A DNA stretch of 64,000 nucleotides from Pseudolabrys sp. GTDB lineage: Bacteria; Pseudomonadota; Alphaproteobacteria; Rhizobiales; Xanthobacteraceae. The DNA lies in contig JAFIGS010000014.1 of assembly GCA_017849615.1 (NCBI GenBank), positions 83,740 to 147,739 on the forward strand. Reading direction: 5' to 3'. This document shows, in pieces, positions 42,305 to 51,550 of the stretch (position 1 is the stretch's first letter; each line of letters begins with the position of its first letter). Position numbers and translations under genes: made by a program. The notes under the pieces are model-generated. The model was given only the letters and a program-made list of their open reading frames with translations. It had not been told where the DNA came from and did no database searches.

Positions 42305-43552
42305 TTGAGCCGTTTCAGCGCACCAAAAAGCAAGAATGCCGCGGTCATCGGCGGCGGCCCGGCGGGGCTGATCGCGGCCGAGACGCTGGCGCGCGCCGGC
42401 ATCGCCGTGACGGTTTACGACCAGATGCCGTCGCTTGGCCGCAAGCTGCTGATGGCGGGGCGCGGCGGGCTCAACCTCACGCACAGCGAACCGCTCGTCG
42501 ATTTCCTCAAGCGCTATGGCGAGGCCGACGAGCGATTGCTTGCCGCGGTGACCGCGTTTCCACCGGCGGCGCTGCGCGCCTTCGCCGATGCCCTCGGCGC
42601 CGATACCTTCGTCGGCTCCAGCGGCCGCGTCTTTCCCAAGGCGCTGAAGACCTCGCCGCTGCTGCGGACCTGGCTGCTGCGGCTGCGCAATCTCGGCGTC
42701 ACCGTGAAGCTGCGGTACCGCTGGGCAGGCTGGGACGACGACGGCCAACTCACGTTCAACGCCGGCGGCGAGGACGTCGCCGTGAAACCCGATGTCACGA
42801 TTTTGGCGACGGGGGGCGCAAGCTGGCCCAAGCTCGGCTCGGACGGACGCTGGGTCGACATCCTGCGCCGCGAGAAGGTGTCGGTGGCGCCATTGCAGCC
42901 GGCCAATTGCGGCTTCACCGCCGCATGGTCGGAGGTGCTGCGCGGCTATGCCGGGCAACCGCTCAAACGCATCGCCATCTCGTTCGGCGAACGTAGCGCG
43001 CGCGGCGAAGCCATGATGACGAAGACCGGCATCGAAGGCGGCGCGATCTATGCGCTGTCGTCGCCGATCCGCGACGCCATCAACAAGCACGGCAAGGCCA
43101 CCATCACCATCGATCTGTTGCCGGACGTCACGGCCGCCAAGCTCGGCGAACGCCTGTCCGCGCCGCGCGGCAAGCAGTCGCTGACGAACTTCCTGCGCAA
43201 GAACACGCATCTGGCCGCCGTCGCGCTGTCGCTGTTGCACGAGGCGGCGCTGGCGAAGGGCAAGCCGCTGTCGGCGCTGCCGGCCTCAACCATCGCGGCG
43301 CTGATCAAGGCGGTGCCGGTCACGCTGACCGGCGTGCAGCCGATCGAGACGGCGATCTCCAGCGCCGGCGGCATTCGCTTCGGCGAACTCGACGACCACT
43401 TCATGCTGAAGAACAGCCGCGGCGTTTTCGTCGCCGGCGAAATGCTGGACTGGGACGCGCCGACCGGCGGCTATCTTCTGCAGGCGAGTTTCGCCACCGG
43501 CGTCGCCGCCGCGCAAGGCGCGCTGGCCTGGCTCGCCAGGCCACGAAAATGA
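42305..43552 (+). CDS. HI0933-like flavoprotein (TIGR03862 family)
   Basis: A 415-residue FAD-dependent oxidoreductase-like protein. The dinucleotide-binding motif VIGGGPAGLIAAETLARAG starts at residue 14; LGRKLLMAGRGGLNLTHSE (near 44) is a family signature, TILATGGASWPKLGSDG (near 166) the second glycine motif, and the C-terminal GVFVAGEMLDWDAPTGGYLL the flavin-contacting end. Function of the family is unknown. The start is probably TTG at 42305, 85 bases from the divergent lysK. A strong hairpin follows the stop. Confidence 0.85.
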   Translation: MSRFSAPKSKNAAVIGGGPAGLIAAETLARAGIAVTVYDQMPSLGRKLLMAGRGGLNLTHSEPLVDFLKRYGEADERLLAAVTAFPPAALRAFADALGADTFVGSSGRVFPKALKTSPLLRTWLLRLRNLGVTVKLRYRWAGWDDDGQLTFNAGGEDVAVKPDVTILATGGASWPKLGSDGRWVDILRREKVSVAPLQPANCGFTAAWSEVLRGYAGQPLKRIAISFGERSARGEAMMTKTGIEGGAIYALSSPIRDAINKHGKATITIDLLPDVTAAKLGERLSAPRGKQSLTNFLRKNTHLAAVALSLLHEAALAKGKPLSALPASTIAALIKAVPVTLTGVQPIETAISSAGGIRFGELDDHFMLKNSRGVFVAGEMLDWDAPTGGYLLQASFATGVAAAQGALAWLARPRK

Positions 43553-43554
43553 AG

Positions 43555-43582
43555 AAGGGCCGCCCCTTCCGGGACGGCCCTT
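43555..43582. terminator. Two-way terminator between flavoprotein and small peptide genes
   Basis: AAGGGCCGCCCC (43555-43566) pairs with GGGACGGCCCTT (43571-43582) with one mismatch and a TTCC loop. On the minus strand it follows the small peptide stop by 30 bases and ends in a run starting TTC; it is equally placed two bases after the flavoprotein stop on the plus strand. Confidence 0.7.
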
Positions 43583-43611
43583 CCATTGTCGAACCGCAAT
43601 CCGCGGGACCG

Positions 43612-43689
43612 CTAGCTGACGCGGAACCCCACCGAGGCGAAATTCCAGGTCGCGGTTGCCGACGTCTGCGGCGATAGACAATGAGACAC
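43612..43689 (-). CDS. 25-codon peptide gene with a perfect Shine-Dalgarno
   Basis: A GTG start at 43689 opens a frame of 25 residues, beginning MSHCLSPQTS and ending ASVGFRVS. Seven bases ahead of it is AGAAAGGAGGTGATCC, complementary to the whole 16S rRNA 3' tail; I see no other gene in the window with such an extended ribosome site. A hairpin terminator follows the stop. The peptide has one cysteine, one tryptophan and a Ser/Thr-rich middle. I do not recognise a family. It lies 98 bases downstream of the kinase gene on the same strand. Options are a small regulatory or membrane-associated peptide, a peptide precursor for modification, or a leader. Translation is inferred only from signals. 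Confidence 0.5.
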   Translation of the reverse strand: MSHCLSPQTSATATWNFASVGFRVS

Positions 43690-43787
43690 TGGATCACCTC
43701 CTTTCTGATGTTGACGATGGACGTAACGTAATCGGTCCACGCCGGTTTGGAAGGGGCTTCGAGCGCCAAAATGAGGCGCCGACCGCG

Positions 43788-44969
43788 CTACGAGACAATC
43801 CGCTGCAGCGGCAGCACGATCGCGGCGTGCAGGCCGCGCGGGTCCCAGTCGGATTCGATACGGCCGCCAAGCTGCTTCTCGATGATGCGCTGGGTGAGCG
43901 TCGAGCCGAAGCCCGCCTTGGCCGGCGCCACGACCGCGGGGCCGCCGCGCTCGCGCCAGTCGAAGCGCAGCGACGTGTCGTCCACCGTCCACTGCAGCGT
44001 CACTTCGCCGTCGCGCTCGCGGAGCGCGCCGTATTTGGCGGCGTTGGTGGCGAGTTCGTGAAGGATCAGCGTGAGATCGGACAAAGCCTGCGGTGCGATG
44101 CGCAGGTCGGGTCCGTCGATCCGAATCTGCGTGGCCGGGCCGCTGGCGTAAGGCGTGAAAGTGCTGGCGACGAGATCGCGCAACGAGGCATCCGCCAGCG
44201 CGCCCTCGCTCGCGCTCAGCCGGTCAAGCAGCAGATCGTGCGCGCGGCTGAGGCTCGCCAACTTGCCCTGCACCGAGGTTGCGAGATCGGCGGCGCTCGG
44301 CGCCGTCCGCGCGCCGACGGCGACCAGCGCGCCGGCCAGCGCGAAGGCGTTCCTGACGCGGTGATTGAGCTCCTGGAGCAGCAGCTTGCGCTGCTCTTCG
44401 GCGCGCGCACGCGCCATGTCGGCGCGGTGACGCTCGACGGCGATGGCCGCGGTCTGCGCGACCGTCTCGATCGCAAGAACGTCGCGGCTCGTCGGCACGC
44501 GCGGTACGCGGTAATAGTTGGCGAAAGTGCCGAGCACCTGACCATCGCTCGAGCGCAGTGGCACCGACCAGCAGGCGGCGAGGCCGTGACTTTTGGCCAG
44601 ATCGCGAAAATCCTTCCACAGCGGATCGGTGGCAATGTCGGCGACGAATACCGACTCGCCGGTGAAAGCTGCGGTGCCGCAGGAGCCGATGCCGTTGCCG
44701 ACGGGAATACCATCGATGGCCACGTTGTAGGCCGGCGGCAGGCTGGGCGCGGCGCCTTCGACGAGGTGATTGCCGTCTTCCGACAGGATCAGGACCGAGG
44801 CGAGCATCTCGCCACGCGAGGGCTGCTCGATCAGCAGGATGAGGTCGCGCAGGACGTCGTGCAGTGGTCCGCCTTTGGCGACCCGGCCGAGGATGCTGCG
44901 CTCGCCTTCCAGCAAGGCCACGTCCGGAATCTCTCTTTCTAGCGAACCGATGAACGCCTCCTGCCGCAC
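43788..44969 (-). CDS. GAF-domain HWE/HisKA_2 family sensor histidine kinase
   Basis: A soluble kinase of about 393 residues. A GAF domain occupies roughly 30-180 (SVLILSEDGNHL to AIAVERH); the dimerisation helix carries H203 in LLLQELNHRVRNAFAL, and the ATPase domain shows LILHELATNAAKYGAL and WRERGGPAV with GFGSTLTQRIIEKQLGG. This combination is the HWE/HisKA_2 group, common in rhizobia and often feeding the PhyR general stress response or light/redox signalling. No response regulator is adjacent. The start is uncertain; GTG at 44969 fits the family N-terminus (DVALLEGERSILG follows). The frame remains open further upstream only because it shadows the next gene. Confidence 0.87.
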   Translation of the reverse strand: MRQEAFIGSLEREIPDVALLEGERSILGRVAKGGPLHDVLRDLILLIEQPSRGEMLASVLILSEDGNHLVEGAAPSLPPAYNVAIDGIPVGNGIGSCGTAAFTGESVFVADIATDPLWKDFRDLAKSHGLAACWSVPLRSSDGQVLGTFANYYRVPRVPTSRDVLAIETVAQTAAIAVERHRADMARARAEEQRKLLLQELNHRVRNAFALAGALVAVGARTAPSAADLATSVQGKLASLSRAHDLLLDRLSASEGALADASLRDLVASTFTPYASGPATQIRIDGPDLRIAPQALSDLTLILHELATNAAKYGALRERDGEVTLQWTVDDTSLRFDWRERGGPAVVAPAKAGFGSTLTQRIIEKQLGGRIESDWDPRGLHAAIVLPLQRIVS

Positions 44970-45005
44970 GGATACGGCAACGCTGTGTGCCGCCGATATG
45001 TGTCG

Positions 45006-45052
45006 ACTATAAAAGGATACCCCGACGCGGCAAATCGGCCTATCAAATTTGA
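45006..45052 (-). promoter_or_regulatory. Candidate sigma-70 promoter and palindrome upstream of the kinase
   Basis: On the minus strand TTGCCG (45028-45033) and TATAGT (45006-45011) are 16 bases apart, and the start codon of the kinase follows at 44969. Just upstream of the -35 lies the exact palindrome TCAAATTTGA (45043-45052), inside a wider imperfect one, at a position suited to an activator. Confidence 0.4.
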
Positions 45053-45082
45053 CAGGTTCCGCGCGACTAATTCGTCTGGGGA

Positions 45083-46006
45083 TCAGAACGGGCTGATCGG
45101 AAAATAGCGCAGCCACAAATCCGTGAACCGGCCCTGCTCCCACAACCGGAACAGCGCCCAGTTGATGGCCTGGCGCACCAGGTCGTTGCCGCGGCGGACC
45201 GCGATGCCGACGCCTTCGCCGAAGTAGCGGCTCTCCATGTAGGGCCCGCCGACGAACTGGCAGCAGCCGCCCGAGTCGGTGCCGTTGAGCCAGAACGATG
45301 ACGAGATGCCGTCGCCGAACAGGATATCGACCTCGCCTTTCTTGAGCGCCTCGCGCGCCGCGGCGACGTCCGCGAACGGACGCAGCTCGGCCTCGGTGAA
45401 CAGCGCCTTGATATAGGCCTCGTGCGCGGTGCCGGCGACGACGCCAACCTTCTTGCCCTCGAGCACTTGCGGGCGGACATCGGCAAGCCCGGCATTGCGC
45501 CGCGCGACGAAACGCGCCGGCGTGCGGTAATAGGGATCGGAGAAATCGACGCGCTTGCGCATCGCCGGCGTCGCCGCGAAGGAGGCCACCACGGCGTCGC
45601 CCTGATTGGTGTTGAGGGCGTCGATCAAAGTGTCGTAGCGCCGCATCTGTACCGTGCAGGCGACCTTGATCTCCTCGCAGATCATACGCGCCAGATCGAC
45701 ATTGAAACCGACCGGCGCGCCGTCCGGCCCGGCATAGTTGAACGGCGGATAGTCGGTTTCGGTGAGGAAGCGGATGACGGTGAGGCGCGACAGGTCGGGC
45801 CGCTCGGGGCGGCGACGCGGATCCCAGAAGCCGGGTACGGCGAGCGGGCTGCGCACCGGATTGGTATCGGGCGCGTCGGCGGGCGGCTGGTCGCGCTGCT
45901 CGCCCGCGCGCGGCACATGGGCCTGCGGCCAGGCAGCCGGCGCGGTCAGCATCAGCGCGAGCGCGGCGAGGGCTGCCTGCCCTGTCAGTTTTTGAAGGAA
46001 GCCCAT
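45083..46006 (-). CDS. Amino-acid ABC transporter-type solute-binding protein
   Basis: A 307-residue exported protein of SBP family 3. The signal peptide is MGFLQKLTGQAALAALALML with cleavage near WPQA-H. After a 40-residue proline/arginine-rich linker the binding domain begins FLTETDYPPFNYAGPDGAPV (near 80) and includes GFNVDLARMICEEIKV, SDPYYRTPARFVARRN and LEGKKVGVVAGTAHEAYI. Ligands of the family are polar amino acids. No permease or ATPase lies beside it. It is followed by the kinase gene 113 bases downstream, which has its own promoter, so co-regulation is possible but not shown. Confidence 0.85.
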   Translation of the reverse strand: MGFLQKLTGQAALAALALMLTAPAAWPQAHVPRAGEQRDQPPADAPDTNPVRSPLAVPGFWDPRRRPERPDLSRLTVIRFLTETDYPPFNYAGPDGAPVGFNVDLARMICEEIKVACTVQMRRYDTLIDALNTNQGDAVVASFAATPAMRKRVDFSDPYYRTPARFVARRNAGLADVRPQVLEGKKVGVVAGTAHEAYIKALFTEAELRPFADVAAAREALKKGEVDILFGDGISSSFWLNGTDSGGCCQFVGGPYMESRYFGEGVGIAVRRGNDLVRQAINWALFRLWEQGRFTDLWLRYFPISPF

Positions 46007-46085
46007 CGGCCGGTCCGACCTCGATCAGATTCGGCCGGACCATAGAGCGTTTTCGGGCCCGTTGGAAACCGCTTCGCGCCGGGCT

Positions 46086-46529
46086 TTAGCTCGTCAGATG
46101 CTTCTCGATCTCGTGGATCGGCATCTTCACCAGATCCTTGTCCAGCTCGGCGCGCACCGCGGCCTTGACGCCGTGGCCATAGGCCTGACGCAGGAAGCCC
46201 AAGGCCCGGGGCGGGGCCACCACGATCAGCGACTTCACGTCATGGCCGTTCACCGCCTGATCGAGCTTGGCGGCAAGGTCGGCGAGGAAGGTCTCTTCCT
46301 CCTGCGTGTGCCAGTCGGTCTGGCCGACGGACGACCGGCCCGGCCCGACCGAGGAATGCGACCGGCCCGGTTTGTCGGTGCCGAGCTCGTGGGTCGCTGC
46401 GGCCTTGTGCTCGTAGACCTCGCGTGTCTTCAGGTTAGGAAATTTGGCGTCGCCGGCATTCTCGAGAATGAGCGCCTTGGCGCCGTCGCAGACCACGACC
46501 CATTCGCCCTGATTGATGGTAAGCGCCAT
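46086..46529 (-). CDS. Host attachment family protein
   Basis: A 147-residue soluble protein of the Host_attach family (PF10116), named after proteins needed for plant-surface attachment in Agrobacterium; related folds are eRF1-like. Visible landmarks are GEWVVVCDGAKALILEN at the start and VAPPRALGFLRQAYGHGVKAAV near 107, ending in MPIHEIEKHLTS. The middle (about 45-75) is polar and rich in histidine, serine and glycine. The ATG at 46529 has AGGAGG five bases upstream, so the seven residues of in-frame sequence before it are excluded. The cellular role is not established beyond the family name. Confidence 0.82.
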   Translation of the reverse strand: MALTINQGEWVVVCDGAKALILENAGDAKFPNLKTREVYEHKAAATHELGTDKPGRSHSSVGPGRSSVGQTDWHTQEEETFLADLAAKLDQAVNGHDVKSLIVVAPPRALGFLRQAYGHGVKAAVRAELDKDLVKMPIHEIEKHLTS

Positions 46530-46624
46530 GAGAACCTCCTCGCGTGACAAAGATTAGAGCGCGGTCGCCGCCGCATCGATTTGCGGCAGATCAACGCCCG
46601 AGCCGGTATTTTTGTTGCGTGAGG

Positions 46625-48301
46625 TTAGTTGGTGCCGTCGAGCAACCGGCGCGCGATCACCTGCGCCTGAATTTCCGCCGCGCCCTCGAAGATATTGAGG
46701 ATGCGGGCGTCGCAGAGAATGCGCGACACCGGAAACTCCAGCGCGAAGCCGTTGCCGCCATGCACCTGCACGGCGTTGTCGGCATTGGCCCAGGCGACGC
46801 GCGCGCCGTAGAGCTTGGCCATGCCGGCTTCGAGATCGCAGCGGCGGCCGGAATCCTTCTCGCGCGCGGCGTGATAGGTGAGTTGACGCGCGATCATGAT
46901 CTCGGTCGCCATCATCACGATCTTGTCGGAGACGCGCGGGAAGTCGGCGATCGGCCGCGAGAACTGCACGCGCTGCTGCGCGTAATCCATGGCCGTTTCC
47001 ATCGCCGCCTGCGCCACGCCGATGGCGCGCGCCGCAGTCTGGATGCGCGCGGATTCGAAGGTCTGCATCAGTTGCTTGAAGCCGAGACCCTCGACGCCGC
47101 CGAGCAGGTTCTCCGCCTTCACCTCGAAGCCGTCGAAGGCGATCTCGTATTCCTTCATGCCACGATAGCCGAGCACCTCGATCTCGGTGCCGGTCATGCC
47201 CTTGGCCGGAAACGGGTTGTTGTCGTCGCCGCGCGGCTTTTCCGCCAGCAGCATCGACAGGCCGCGGTGCCCCGGCTCCTTCGGATTGGTGCGCACCAGC
47301 AGCGTCATCAGGTCGGCGCGGACCGGATGCGTGATCCAGGTCTTGTTGCCGTAGACCTTGTAGACATCGCCGTCGCGCACCGCGCGTGTCTTGAGCGACG
47401 CCAGATCCGAGCCGGTGTTCGGCTCGGTGAACACCGCCGTCGGCAACACTTCGCCTGAGGCGATTTTCGGCAGCCATTTGGCCTTCTGCTCCGGCGTGCC
47501 GCCGCCGAGGATGAGTTCGGCCGCAATTTCCGAGCGCGTGCCGAGCGAGCCGACGCCGATATAGCCGCGCGACAATTCCTCCGAGACCACGCACATCGAT
47601 TCCTTGCCGAGGCCCATGCCGCCGAATTCTTCCGGAATGGTCAGACCGAACACGCCGAGTTCGGACATCTGCGCGATGATCTCGAGCGGGATATAGCTGT
47701 TGCGGCGATGCCAGCCCTGCGCGTGCTCGACGACCTCGGCATCGGCGAAGCGCCGCATTTCCTCGCGGATGGACTCCAGCGTTTCGTCGAGACCGCCATT
47801 GCCGATGGTGGCGCCGTGATGCGTGCGCATCAGCTCCATCAGCCGGGCGCGGCGCCCGGCGGTGTTGCCATGCGCCATCAATGTTTCGACGCCGGGCGTG
47901 ATGCGCGCGGCAACCTGCGCCATCGACAGGCCCATGTCGGCGGGGCGCACGATTTCGCCCTGGCTCATCGGGATGCCGCCGACGGTCTGCGCCAGCAACT
48001 CACCGAGACCGATCCAGGTAAGATGCTCTTCCATCTCGCCGAAGCTGCCGGCCGCCGTCATGCGCTCGGCATAGGCGGTAAGCTGTTTGACCGCCTCGAC
48101 ATAAGTGGCGAGCCAGGCGAGGCCATGGGTGGCGCGCTGCTCGCGGTCGAACAGCTTGGCCACGGCATGGCCCTCGACCACCACCTTGGCCCGCACCCGG
48201 ACGGTGGCACCGGACAGCAGCGCTTCCATGGCGGAAACCGCCGTGCGGCCAAGTTCGACGATGTCCTGATCGACAGCGGTACGGGAAGCGGCAATCGGCA
48301 T
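46625..48301 (-). CDS. mcd: (2S)-methylsuccinyl-CoA dehydrogenase
   Basis: A 558-residue FAD enzyme. Beyond the usual acyl-CoA dehydrogenase core (about 170-555) it has an N-terminal extension of some 160 residues containing REQRATHGLAWLATYVEAVK and GGIPMSQGEIVRPADMG, which I recognise from methylsuccinyl-CoA dehydrogenases of the ethylmalonyl-CoA pathway. Core motifs are TEPNTGSDLASLKT, QRVQFSRPIADF and VQVHGGNGFALEFPVSRIL, with GAAEIQAQVIARRL at the end. It oxidises methylsuccinyl-CoA to mesaconyl-CoA during acetate or C1 assimilation. The ATG at 48301 matches family length. ccr and ecm lie 3-8 kb away. Confidence 0.85.
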   Translation of the reverse strand: MPIAASRTAVDQDIVELGRTAVSAMEALLSGATVRVRAKVVVEGHAVAKLFDREQRATHGLAWLATYVEAVKQLTAYAERMTAAGSFGEMEEHLTWIGLGELLAQTVGGIPMSQGEIVRPADMGLSMAQVAARITPGVETLMAHGNTAGRRARLMELMRTHHGATIGNGGLDETLESIREEMRRFADAEVVEHAQGWHRRNSYIPLEIIAQMSELGVFGLTIPEEFGGMGLGKESMCVVSEELSRGYIGVGSLGTRSEIAAELILGGGTPEQKAKWLPKIASGEVLPTAVFTEPNTGSDLASLKTRAVRDGDVYKVYGNKTWITHPVRADLMTLLVRTNPKEPGHRGLSMLLAEKPRGDDNNPFPAKGMTGTEIEVLGYRGMKEYEIAFDGFEVKAENLLGGVEGLGFKQLMQTFESARIQTAARAIGVAQAAMETAMDYAQQRVQFSRPIADFPRVSDKIVMMATEIMIARQLTYHAAREKDSGRRCDLEAGMAKLYGARVAWANADNAVQVHGGNGFALEFPVSRILCDARILNIFEGAAEIQAQVIARRLLDGTN

Positions 48302-48498
48302 GAAAAACCTCGGAACGGCGTTACAAACAGCTTGGAGCCTGTCCCGGAGCCTATGCGTGCGGCGCACAAAAGCAAAGGGCAGGCCTGTGCCTGACCCCGC
48401 CGCCCTTACGTGGATACCGAAATATTAACCAATTCAGGCTCTTGTGGCAGCACACCAATGGCGTGCGTTGTCGCCCTCCTCGCCAACCTGAAACGAAC

Positions 48499-50514
48499 AT
48501 GCGCTTCGGAACCCGGCTTCTTTTATCGCTGTCGCCGAATCGGTTGCTGACGTCGATTTCGGTGCGAACCCGCATCGTCGTGCTGGCGGTGGCACCGCTG
48601 GCTGGCTTTGTCGCCACCGGTGTGACCTTCAGCGCCGGCGAGGCGGAAACCGTGCGTGCCTTTCAGACGGTCGCCCAGTCAAGGGCGCTGGCCGACGCCA
48701 GCCGCGAACTCAAGATCGCCATCGGCGCGATGCGTATCGCGGTCAAGGATTTCGGCCGCGAGCGCAATTTCGTGCTTGACGCTTTCGCCGAGTCCCAGGC
48801 GCTCGCAGCGCAAAGCCTGGCGACGATCGAGGCCTCGAGCGGCGGCTCCCGCGCCGATGACATCAAGGCGTTGCGCGAGCAACTCGCCTCGATCAAATCA
48901 AATCACGAAAAGCTGTATCAGCTTCAACGCGCGCTCGGCTTCAACGATCAGGAAGGCGTTCGCTGGGCGCTGAAGGACGCCGGCAACCGTATCGAAGCGA
49001 CCATCAATGGCAATCTGCACTGGATGGCTGACGCCGATGCGCGCCAGATCGCCGTGGTGCTCCTCAATATGCGGCATCAGGAGAGCGAATACCGGCTTCT
49101 GCCAAGCGAAACGATCCGCAGCCAGTTCGCCCTCGGCTATAGGACCTTCACAAGCCTGTTCGGCGAAATCGCCGGCGACCCCGATCTGAAACAACGGCTC
49201 GGCCGCGAGGTCAGGGACTACAACGAGACTTTCGATTACTGGAGCTCGCTCAACGACCGCGCTCATCCGCTGCGCGTCTTGATCGACATCGATAACCAAA
49301 CCCTGCTGCCGCGAGTCGACGCCATCATCCTGTCCGCGAACGGCACCGCAGAGCGCGCCGCCGCGGCGCTCAGCCAGTCGCAACGGAATACGCGCGATGC
49401 CATCATCGGCATCGGCACCGCCATGGCCGTGCTCGGTCTGATGTTCAGCTGGTTCGTCGGCCGCAGCATCACGCAACCGCTCGACCGCCTCGGGGCCGCG
49501 ATGAAGGCGCTCGCTACGGGCGACACAGCCGTCGCAATTCCAGCCACGAAGACGAACGACGAAATCGGCGGCATGGCGCGCACGGTGCTGGTGTTCCGCG
49601 ATTCCATGATTGAACGCCAGAAGCTCGCCTCGGTCCAGAACGAACACAGCATCGCCCGCGAAGCACGCAGCGACCGGATTGCCGCGGCGATCCGTCGTTT
49701 CGAAGCCTCGGCGGGCGGCGCCCTGGGCAAGTTGCGCGCCACGTCGCAAAACCTCGAGCACAGTTCGACCGCGCTCACCGCGACCGCCGACACCGTCTCC
49801 GCCGAAGCGCACGGCGCAGAGCGCAGCGCCACCGCGGCGTCGGACAACGTCGCGAACGCGGCCAGTTCGATCGAAGAACTCGCGACCTCCATCGAGGCCA
49901 TCGCCGCGCAGGCCAATCAGTCGAACGACGTCGCCGCGCGCGCGGTGGCGGAAGCCCAGCGCACCGGCAAGACCATGACCGATCTCGATCAGGCCGCCGG
50001 CCGCATCGGCGAGGTGGTCGGTCTCATCCAGGCCATCGCCGGGCAGACCAACCTTCTGGCGCTCAACGCTACCATCGAGGCGGCGCGGGCCGGCGAAGCT
50101 GGGCGCGGCTTCGCCGTGGTCGCCGCCGAGGTCAAATCGCTGGCGGCGCAGACCGCCAAGGCCACTGAAGAGATCGCCGAACAGATCGGCGGCATCCAGA
50201 CCGCCGCCGCCGGCACCGCTACGGCTATTGGCGAGGTCAACGCCATCATCGACGACATGGCCGCCATCGCGACCGTCGTTGCCGCCACTGTCGAGCAGCA
50301 GAACGCCGCAGTCGCCGTTATTGCCGAAGGTGTCAGCCGCGCCTCTGACGACGCCCGCGACGGCGCCAAGGCCATGAGCCGGGTCGCCGGAGTGACAGTC
50401 GATGCGCGCTCGACCGCGGCCGGGGTCAAGGAACTTGCCGACGCCGTCGCCGTTGAAGCCGGCAATATCGACGATGAGATCCGCCGTTTCCTGAACGACG
50501 TCCGGGCGGCCTGA
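48499..50514 (+). CDS. Methyl-accepting chemotaxis protein
   Basis: A 671-residue receptor. An N-terminal membrane helix ([19 protein letters not shown], about 25-43) leads to a helical periplasmic sensor of about 255 residues, then the second helix ([18 protein letters not shown], about 305-325), a HAMP domain with [21 protein letters not shown], and a cytosolic signalling domain with the hairpin tip [38 protein letters not shown]. The ligand is unknown. The start ATG at 48499 fits the position of helix one. The gene is divergent from mcd across 197 bases. No che genes are adjacent, as is usual for dispersed receptors. Confidence 0.92.
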   Translation: MRFGTRLLLSLSPNRLLTSISVRTRIVVLAVAPLAGFVATGVTFSAGEAETVRAFQTVAQSRALADASRELKIAIGAMRIAVKDFGRERNFVLDAFAESQALAAQSLATIEASSGGSRADDIKALREQLASIKSNHEKLYQLQRALGFNDQEGVRWALKDAGNRIEATINGNLHWMADADARQIAVVLLNMRHQESEYRLLPSETIRSQFALGYRTFTSLFGEIAGDPDLKQRLGREVRDYNETFDYWSSLNDRAHPLRVLIDIDNQTLLPRVDAIILSANGTAERAAAALSQSQRNTRDAIIGIGTAMAVLGLMFSWFVGRSITQPLDRLGAAMKALATGDTAVAIPATKTNDEIGGMARTVLVFRDSMIERQKLASVQNEHSIAREARSDRIAAAIRRFEASAGGALGKLRATSQNLEHSSTALTATADTVSAEAHGAERSATAASDNVANAASSIEELATSIEAIAAQANQSNDVAARAVAEAQRTGKTMTDLDQAAGRIGEVVGLIQAIAGQTNLLALNATIEAARAGEAGRGFAVVAAEVKSLAAQTAKATEEIAEQIGGIQTAAAGTATAIGEVNAIIDDMAAIATVVAATVEQQNAAVAVIAEGVSRASDDARDGAKAMSRVAGVTVDARSTAAGVKELADAVAVEAGNIDDEIRRFLNDVRAA

Positions 50515-50607
50515 CGGTCGGTATAACCGTCCGCCGGGCGGTGACTTGCCAACGCCTCGCCAATCCCCAACTCTGCCGGATCGTCACGAGCCAGGGACCC
50601 CAGCGCT

Positions 50608-51501
50608 TTGCGCCTTGTGAAGTTATCATTGCGCGTCGTCGCGGAAGCCGGCCGGCAATTCCTGGCCGACGACGGCTGGGCCATCGCCAGTCACATCGCA
50701 CTGTCGCTATTGATGGCGATGTTCCCGTTCCTGATCGTCTGCACCGCTCTGGCCGCGGTGTTCTTCGGCTCCGAAAGTCTGGCGGACGAGGCGGCGCGCA
50801 TCCTGCTCGAAGCCTGGCCGGAGCAGGTCGCGGGTCCGATCGCGGCCGACATTCGCGGCGTGCTAACCGGCAGCCGCGGCAACGTACTGACCTTCGGCGT
50901 TCTGTTCGCGCTCTACTTCGCCTCGAGCGGCGTCGAGAGCCTGCGCATCGCGCTCAACCGCGCCTACGGCATGGCCGAACGGCGGCCGTGGTGGCTGCTG
51001 CGCATCGAGTCGATCGGCTACGTCATCGTCGCCGCGATCTCGCTTTTGGCCTTCTCATTCCTCGTGGTGCTGGCGCCGTTCATCTGGAGCCGCATCGTGC
51101 GCTACGTGCCGACGCTAGAGCCGCTCAGCGATCTCGTCACCCTGTCGCGCTTCGCGACGGCGGCGATCGTGCTGATCATCTCGCTGCTGATCGTGCACCG
51201 CTGGCTGCCGGCAGGCCACCGCCGCTTCAGCGAAATCGCGCCGGGCATCGTTGCGACGCTGGTGCTGTGGATGATCGGCGGCGCCGCCTTCGGCCGCTAC
51301 CTCGCCGACTACGCCTTCGCCTATGTCAACATGTATGCGGGTCTCGCCTCGGCGATGATCGCGCTGATATTTCTCTATGTCTGCGCCTCGATCTTCATTT
51401 TTGGCGGCGAACTGAACTCGGTGGTGCAAAAAGCAAGGCTCGGCCGCATGGCGACGGCCGAGCCCGAACCGGTTCACGAAGATCACCCGACGCTGCCCTA
51501 G
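50608..51501 (+). CDS. YihY/BrkB family inner membrane protein
   Basis: A 297-residue protein with six predicted helices. Family landmarks are IASHIALSLLMAMFPFLIV at helix one, LYFASSGVESLRIALNRAYG near 105, and the C-terminal YLADYAFAYVNMYAGLASAMIALIFLY with FIFGGELNSV. Once misnamed ribonuclease BN, the family is now regarded as a membrane transporter or lipid-related protein of unknown activity. TTG at 50608 is preceded by AGGGA about ten bases upstream; GTG at 50617 is an alternative. It follows the chemoreceptor by 93 bases and is convergent with ccr. Confidence 0.85.
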   Translation: MRLVKLSLRVVAEAGRQFLADDGWAIASHIALSLLMAMFPFLIVCTALAAVFFGSESLADEAARILLEAWPEQVAGPIAADIRGVLTGSRGNVLTFGVLFALYFASSGVESLRIALNRAYGMAERRPWWLLRIESIGYVIVAAISLLAFSFLVVLAPFIWSRIVRYVPTLEPLSDLVTLSRFATAAIVLIISLLIVHRWLPAGHRRFSEIAPGIVATLVLWMIGGAAFGRYLADYAFAYVNMYAGLASAMIALIFLYVCASIFIFGGELNSVVQKARLGRMATAEPEPVHEDHPTLP

Positions 51502-51502
51502 A

Positions 51503-51520
51503 GCGTTTTCAGGAAAACGC
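51503..51520. terminator. Hairpin between yihY-like gene and ccr
   Basis: GCGTTTTC and GAAAACGC form an 8-bp perfect stem around AG, directly after the stop of the YihY-type gene. It matches a short repeat (AGAGCGTTTTC...GAAAACGC) I have often seen in Bradyrhizobiaceae intergenic DNA. It may terminate from either side. Confidence 0.5.
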
Positions 51521-51550
51521 ATCGGGCATGAAGCGCGTGGCGCAACGGCG

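Noticed and set aside
43681-43710. Remnant of a 16S rRNA 3' end on the plus strand
   Set aside because: Eighteen bases match the 16S tail, but identity stops on both sides; the match is explained by an extended Shine-Dalgarno on the minus strand.
43788-46043. A single 751-residue fusion of a binding protein and the HWE kinase
   Set aside because: The upstream half of that frame is a shadow of the true binding-protein gene at 45083-46006 in another phase and has no family likeness.
46593-46618. EcfG-type promoter for the host attachment gene
   Set aside because: The minus strand reads GCAAC-N17-CGTT, one mismatch in the -35; too weak without further support.
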